From contig JAUWTJ010000037.1 of the NCBI GenBank assembly GCA_030614785.1, forward strand, positions 1 to 38,051: 38,051 bases of DNA, given 5' to 3'. Of this stretch, positions 34,340 through 38,051 are shown piece after piece. Both the position numbers and the translations under genes were made by a program. Each line of letters starts with the position of its first letter. Position 1 is the first letter of the stretch. Under the pieces are notes generated by a model, which ran no database searches, had not been told where the DNA came from, and worked only from the letters and a program-made list of their open reading frames with translations. This DNA is from Alphaproteobacteria bacterium. GTDB taxonomy: Bacteria > Pseudomonadota > Alphaproteobacteria > M2410.

Positions 34340-35685
34340 CAGATACCCTTGTTAAATCAGGCACGCTTGAAGAATCAGAAGAGCTGGTAAAATCAAAAGC
34401 GCCGGAGATCGTCACCTTTGGCTGCCGCCTCAATGTGTTTGAGGGCGAGGTAATGCGCGGCGCGGCCAAAGAAGCCGGACTTGAAGGCGTCGTGATCTTC
34501 AATACCTGCGCGGTCACCGCTGAAGCCACCCGTCAGGCGCGCCAGGCCATTCGCCGCATGGCGCGGGAAAACCCGGGCACTCAAATCATTGTGACCGGCT
34601 GCGCCGCGCAAATCGCGCCGGAGACGTTTGCTGAGATGCCCGAGGTCGCCCGGGTCGTGGGCAATCAGGAGAAACTCAAAGCTGAGACCTGGGCCCGCGC
34701 GATCCCTGAAGGTCGTAATGCCCAAGGGGCGCTGGTCGAGGTCGACGATATCATGACGCGCGCCAGCGTTGATGCCTCGATGGTTGAAGGGCTTGAAGGG
34801 CGCACCCGGGCTTTTGTTCAGGTCCAGAACGGCTGCGACCATCGCTGCACCGTTTGCATCATCCCCTATGGCCGGGGGCCGAGCGCCAGCGTGCCGCAAG
34901 GCTCGGTTGTTACTCAGGTGCGCCGCCTTGTTCAGAACGGTTTCAAAGAGGTCGTCCTTACCGGGATTGATATCAACTCCTACGGGCCGGACCTTCCGGG
35001 CAGCCCGCGGCTTGGCCGTCTGGTCGAACAGATCCTGACCCATGTACCGGAGCTGGAGCGGCTGCGCTTCGGGACGCTCGATCCGGCGGCTATTGATGAC
35101 AAGTTGTTTGATCTTCTGGCCTCACACCCCCGGGTCATGCCGAACGCGCATTTTTCCATGCAGGCGGGGCACGACATGATCCTCAAGCGCATGAAACGGC
35201 GCCATTTGCGCGGGCAAGCGATTGATCTGTGCAAGGCGCTGAAAAAGGCGCGGCCCGAAATGATGTTCGGGGCTGATTTCATTGCCGGGTTCCCGACCGA
35301 AACCGAAGAGATGTTCGAAGAAACGCTTCAGCTGGTCGATGAAGCGGATCTGACCTTCCTGCATGTCTTCCCCTATTCTGTGCGCGAGGGAACGCCGGCG
35401 GCGAAAATGCCTCAGGTTTCCGGGAATGCCATTCGGGCGCGCGCGGCCCGGCTGCGGGCAAAGGGCGAAGCGGCTCTGGCGCGCCATCTGGGATCACAGG
35501 TCGGAACCCGCCAAAGGGTACTGGTGGAACGCCCTGACTTCGGGCATACGGATCAATACACCCGCATTCGCCTTGAGGGCGGGGCGCTGTCCGGCGCGGT
35601 TTCAGAGGTTCTGATTACCGGGCATGACGGACGTGCGCTCATCGGCGAGGCCCAGCCCCTTACAGAAGCAAGACGCCCCTTATGA
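34336..35685 (+). CDS. mtaB: tRNA t6A37 methylthiotransferase MtaB
   Basis: Radical-SAM enzyme that adds a methylthio group to t6A at position 37 of tRNAs reading ANN codons, making ms2t6A. The 449 residues show an N-terminal UPF0004 domain with Cys30 (VTFGCRLN), Cys58 (NTCAVT) and Cys89 (VTGCAAQ), holding the auxiliary cluster. The radical-SAM cluster is held by Cys167, Cys171 and Cys174 (CDHRCTVC). A C-terminal TRAM-like part begins near RQRVLVERPDFG. The GTQ/RLN variants place it with MtaB rather than MiaB or RimO. It overlaps dapF and ftsY by 4 bases on each side (ATGA), a tightly coupled arrangement. Confidence 0.94.
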   Translation: MTDTLVKSGTLEESEELVKSKAPEIVTFGCRLNVFEGEVMRGAAKEAGLEGVVIFNTCAVTAEATRQARQAIRRMARENPGTQIIVTGCAAQIAPETFAEMPEVARVVGNQEKLKAETWARAIPEGRNAQGALVEVDDIMTRASVDASMVEGLEGRTRAFVQVQNGCDHRCTVCIIPYGRGPSASVPQGSVVTQVRRLVQNGFKEVVLTGIDINSYGPDLPGSPRLGRLVEQILTHVPELERLRFGTLDPAAIDDKLFDLLASHPRVMPNAHFSMQAGHDMILKRMKRRHLRGQAIDLCKALKKARPEMMFGADFIAGFPTETEEMFEETLQLVDEADLTFLHVFPYSVREGTPAAKMPQVSGNAIRARAARLRAKGEAALARHLGSQVGTRQRVLVERPDFGHTDQYTRIRLEGGALSGAVSEVLITGHDGRALIGEAQPLTEARRPL

Positions 35686-36809
35686 GTAACGATCCGACAG
35701 AAAAGAAACGGTTTGGCTGGCTGCGCAGCAAGGACAAGGCCGCAGAGGTCGAAACCGCTGCGGCAGCCGAGCCGGTTGAACAGCCGGTTGCGGAGATTGT
35801 TGCTCCCCTTGAGACCTCTGACGCGCCAGAGCCGGTCGCGCCGAAAAAGAGATCTTTCTTTCAGCGCCTGAAATCCGGCCTCGCCCGATCATCCAGTTCG
35901 CTGTCTGAAGGCATCACCGGGATTTTCACCAAGGCAAAGCTCGACGCCAGGACCCTGGAGGAGCTTGAAGATCTGCTGATCATGACCGACCTCGGCGTCG
36001 AGACGGTGACCGGGATCACTGCGAAACTGGCAAAGGACCGGTTCGACAAGGAAATCTCCAGCCAGGAGATTAAACAATTTGTCGCTGATGAAATTACCAG
36101 GGTGCTTGATCCGCTGGCAAAGCCGTTTGAGGTCAATCCCTCTTACAAGCCTCACGTGGTCCTGATGGTCGGGGTCAACGGCACCGGCAAGACGACGACG
36201 CTCGGCAAGATGGCGGCGCGCGAAATCGCTTCAGGTCATAAAGTGATGATCGCGGCCTGCGATACGTTCCGGGCCGCCGCCACCGAACAGCTCAAGGTCT
36301 GGGGGGAGCGCGCCGGCGCGCCGGTGATTTCAGCCGCCCCCGGCGCCGATGCCGCCGGTCTTGCCTTTGACGCTCTCAAACAAGCCAGGGACGAGAGTGT
36401 CGATGTTTTGTTTATCGATACGGCGGGCCGCCTCCAGAACAAGACAGAGCTCATGGCGGAACTTGAGAAGATTATCCGCGTGATCAAGAAGCAGGATGAA
36501 ACAGCGCCTCACTCGGTGCTTCTGGTGCTTGATGCCACGACCGGCCAGAATGCGCTCAGCCAGGTTGAGGTCTTCAAGGCGGTCACCGATGTAAGTGGCC
36601 TTGTCATGACAAAGCTCGACGGGACGGCACGCGGCGGCATTCTGGTGGCAGTTGCCGCCAAATATGGCCTGCCGCTGCACGCCATTGGCGTTGGTGAGGA
36701 TATTGATGACTTCCAGCCTTTCGAGGCGGCGGCTTTTTCTGCTGCTCTGGTCGGGCTGGATGGACTGGACGGGGGTATTAACCTGGACGCAATTGAAGTT
36801 TCAGTATAA
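35682..36809 (+). CDS. ftsY: Signal recognition particle receptor FtsY
   Basis: Membrane-associated SRP receptor GTPase that pairs with Ffh to deliver nascent membrane proteins. The 375 residues start with an acidic, Ala/Glu/Pro-rich A-like segment (1-55), then the N domain (56-150, SFFQRLKSGLARSS), then the G domain: GVNGTGKTTT at 164-173, DTFRAAATEQL, DTAGRLQNK, TKLDGTARGG, and GVGEDIDDFQPF. It is shorter at the N-terminus than E. coli FtsY, normal for Alphaproteobacteria. The ATG at 35682 overlaps the mtaB stop. The other SRP partner, ffh, is 7 kb away in the opposite direction. Confidence 0.97.
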   Translation: MSNDPTEKKRFGWLRSKDKAAEVETAAAAEPVEQPVAEIVAPLETSDAPEPVAPKKRSFFQRLKSGLARSSSSLSEGITGIFTKAKLDARTLEELEDLLIMTDLGVETVTGITAKLAKDRFDKEISSQEIKQFVADEITRVLDPLAKPFEVNPSYKPHVVLMVGVNGTGKTTTLGKMAAREIASGHKVMIAACDTFRAAATEQLKVWGERAGAPVISAAPGADAAGLAFDALKQARDESVDVLFIDTAGRLQNKTELMAELEKIIRVIKKQDETAPHSVLLVLDATTGQNALSQVEVFKAVTDVSGLVMTKLDGTARGGILVAVAAKYGLPLHAIGVGEDIDDFQPFEAAAFSAALVGLDGLDGGINLDAIEVSV

Positions 36810-36863
36810 TCAGGCCAAATTCGGCGTCACACTTTCACAACGAGAGATGGTCAATAAACCTCC

Positions 36864-37478
36864 ATGACACAACGCATGCGCACCGCTCTTGATTTCGGGC
36901 CCTTGCTGGCTTACCTCGCGGCCTTCTATTTGACCGGCAAGGATCCCTATGTCAGCACCGGCGTTGTCATGATCGCCTCGCTGATCTCGCTGAGCATCTA
37001 CTACATCAAGACCCGCAAGATTGCTCCCATCCCGGCTTTCACCTGCGCCATCATACTGGTCTTCGGCAGTTTGACGATTTACTTCCATGACGACGGTTTC
37101 ATTATGATGAAGCCGACGATCGTCTATATCTTTATGGGTGCAGGGCTCATCGCGAGCGCCCTGACCGGCAAGAATGTGATGGGCAGCGCCATGGGGCCCT
37201 ATATGAAAATGTCGCCAGAGGGCTGGAAGATCTTCCTGACGCGCTTCGGGCTGTTCTGCTTTCTTGCCGCCGGTATCAATGAAGTGCTGCGCCGCTCGGT
37301 CAGCTTCGAGGTCTGGCTGAATTTCAAGCTGTTCGGGTTTACCGCCCTGTTCTTCCTGTTCTCAATGTCTCAGGCCCCTCTATTGTCAAAACATCTGATC
37401 CTTGATGAAGACGACAGTCCGGATCCTGACACAGCTTTGGCTAGCGCTGAAAATGGAACTGAAACTTCGGGTCAGTGA
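36864..37478 (+). CDS. ispZ: Septation protein A family, YciB/IspZ-type inner membrane protein
   Basis: Polytopic inner-membrane protein of the IspA/YciB family, linked in other bacteria to cell-envelope synthesis and division. The 204 residues have about five membrane segments (roughly 9-25, 31-47, 57-73, 85-102 and 126-175 in two parts). The signature includes DFGPLLAYLAAFY, KDPYVSTGVVMIASLISL, FGSLTIYFHDDGFIMMKPTIVY, and WKIFLTRFGLFCFLAAGINEVLRR. The C-terminus is acidic and cytoplasmic. It follows ftsY by 54 bases, a common neighbour pair in alphaproteobacteria. Its last 38 bases overlap the convergent Nudix gene. Confidence 0.93.
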   Translation: MTQRMRTALDFGPLLAYLAAFYLTGKDPYVSTGVVMIASLISLSIYYIKTRKIAPIPAFTCAIILVFGSLTIYFHDDGFIMMKPTIVYIFMGAGLIASALTGKNVMGSAMGPYMKMSPEGWKIFLTRFGLFCFLAAGINEVLRRSVSFEVWLNFKLFGFTALFFLFSMSQAPLLSKHLILDEDDSPDPDTALASAENGTETSGQ

Positions 37479-38028
37479 GATCCGGATTGCCAAACGGGGC
37501 GATAATATCCCTGCCCGCCACCTCCCGGTCATGCACCAGCGCCCAGACGACCGACGGGAAGGCCAGCTCCTGCCACGGAATATCCTGATATTTGACAAGA
37601 TCGACCTCGAGGCTCTCGAAACCGGGTGAAAGATCCGGATCAAGCAACCGGGCCCGGTACATCAGTTGAACCTGGCTGATGTGCGGCACATTATAAAGCG
37701 CCAGCAAGTCGCGGATCTCAATGTTGGCATTTGCCTCTTCCATGGCTTCGCGTTTTGCCCCGTTTTCTGCGGTCTCGCGCTCCTCCAGGAAGCCTGCGGG
37801 CAAGGTCCAGAAGCCCTTGCGCGGCTCGATGGCGCGCCGCGCCAGGACAATCCGGTCCTCCCATTGTATCACCGAACCGACGACAATTTTTGGGTTGACG
37901 TAGTGAACCCATCCGCATGTATCACAAACCTGTCGCTCCTTATCGTCCCCGTCGGGAACTTTCGTGGAGAAATCAAATCCGCGCGTGAGCGGATTGTCCG
38001 TGTCCGCCTTTGTGGTCTTGTCCGTCAT
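37441..38028 (-). CDS. Nudix hydrolase with N-terminal CxxC
   Basis: Predicted pyrophosphohydrolase of nucleoside diphosphate-X compounds; the substrate is not clear. The 195-residue product has the Nudix box starting at Gly79, GFLEERETAENGAKREAMEE, with the REAMEEA metal-binding helix. Upstream are CDTCGWVHYVNPK (Cys35, Cys38), half of the zinc ribbon seen in NADH-pyrophosphatase-like members, and a Nudix-type strand PKIVVGSVIQWEDRIVLARR. A GTG at 38031 is directly before the ATG at 38028; GGAAAG upstream would serve either. It converges on ispZ with 38 bases of overlap, so each transcript would be antisense to the other at its end. The right window edge is 23 bases upstream. Confidence 0.9.
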   Translation of the reverse strand: MTDKTTKADTDNPLTRGFDFSTKVPDGDDKERQVCDTCGWVHYVNPKIVVGSVIQWEDRIVLARRAIEPRKGFWTLPAGFLEERETAENGAKREAMEEANANIEIRDLLALYNVPHISQVQLMYRARLLDPDLSPGFESLEVDLVKYQDIPWQELAFPSVVWALVHDREVAGRDIIAPFGNPDLTDPKFQFHFQR

Positions 38029-38051
38029 CACTTGTATCTTTCCATAAAGCA

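Overview
The window is a gene-dense, high-GC stretch of an alphaproteobacterial chromosome, cut at the left inside gpmI. The evidence for the group is the conserved block order (obgE-proB-proA-nadD-rsfS-rlmH-gpmI; sdhCDAB; ffh-rpsP-rimM-trmD-rplS next to leuCD-leuB-asd; dapF-mtaB-ftsY with an ispZ/YciB-type septation gene), a mesaconyl-CoA hydratase of the ethylmalonyl-CoA pathway, and intergenic palindromes of types common in Alphaproteobacteria. I cannot name a genus. Nearly all of it is core metabolism and translation. No stretch over 300 bases lacks a gene, and I see no tRNA, rRNA, CRISPR array, prophage or plasmid function.

Left third (1-12.5 kb, all minus strand). sdhCDAB (succinate dehydrogenase) is followed by a GNAT acetyltransferase and a palindromic REP-like element. 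Then come obgE-proB-proA-nadD (ribosome-assembly GTPase, proline and NAD synthesis) and rsfS-SDR-SDR-rlmH-gpmI. Two paralogous short-chain dehydrogenases separate rsfS from rlmH. The leaders of rsfS and of the first SDR both contain hairpins that enclose ribosome binding sites.

Middle (12.5-20 kb). A mesaconyl-CoA hydratase overlaps a CitE-like CoA-ester lyase gene (minus). Diverging from them are a pyridoxal-kinase-like gene and an orphan GAF-PAS histidine kinase (plus). A third SDR and a cytoplasmic-looking M14 carboxypeptidase (minus) converge on the kinase, with a mosaic palindromic repeat between.

Right half. A long minus-strand run reads ffh, rpsP, rimM, trmD, rplS, leuC, leuD, leuB, asd: signal recognition particle, ribosome and tRNA maturation, then leucine and aspartate-family synthesis. 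Upstream of it are a small membrane protein, a serine beta-lactamase-fold hydrolase, a prolyl-oligopeptidase-family peptidase and a REP-associated tyrosine transposase (RAYT). The RAYT faces dapF-mtaB-ftsY-ispZ on the plus strand, and the ispZ 3' end overlaps a convergent Nudix hydrolase gene.

The most interesting signals are small. A palindrome beside the RAYT shares a 16-base core (15 matches) with a palindrome 25 kb away, suggesting a RAYT/REP family. Two leaders could control translation by masking ribosome binding sites, one with a possible leader peptide ending one base before rsfS. Translation of rlmH appears coupled to an inserted SDR. I found no convincing wholly new multi-gene system.
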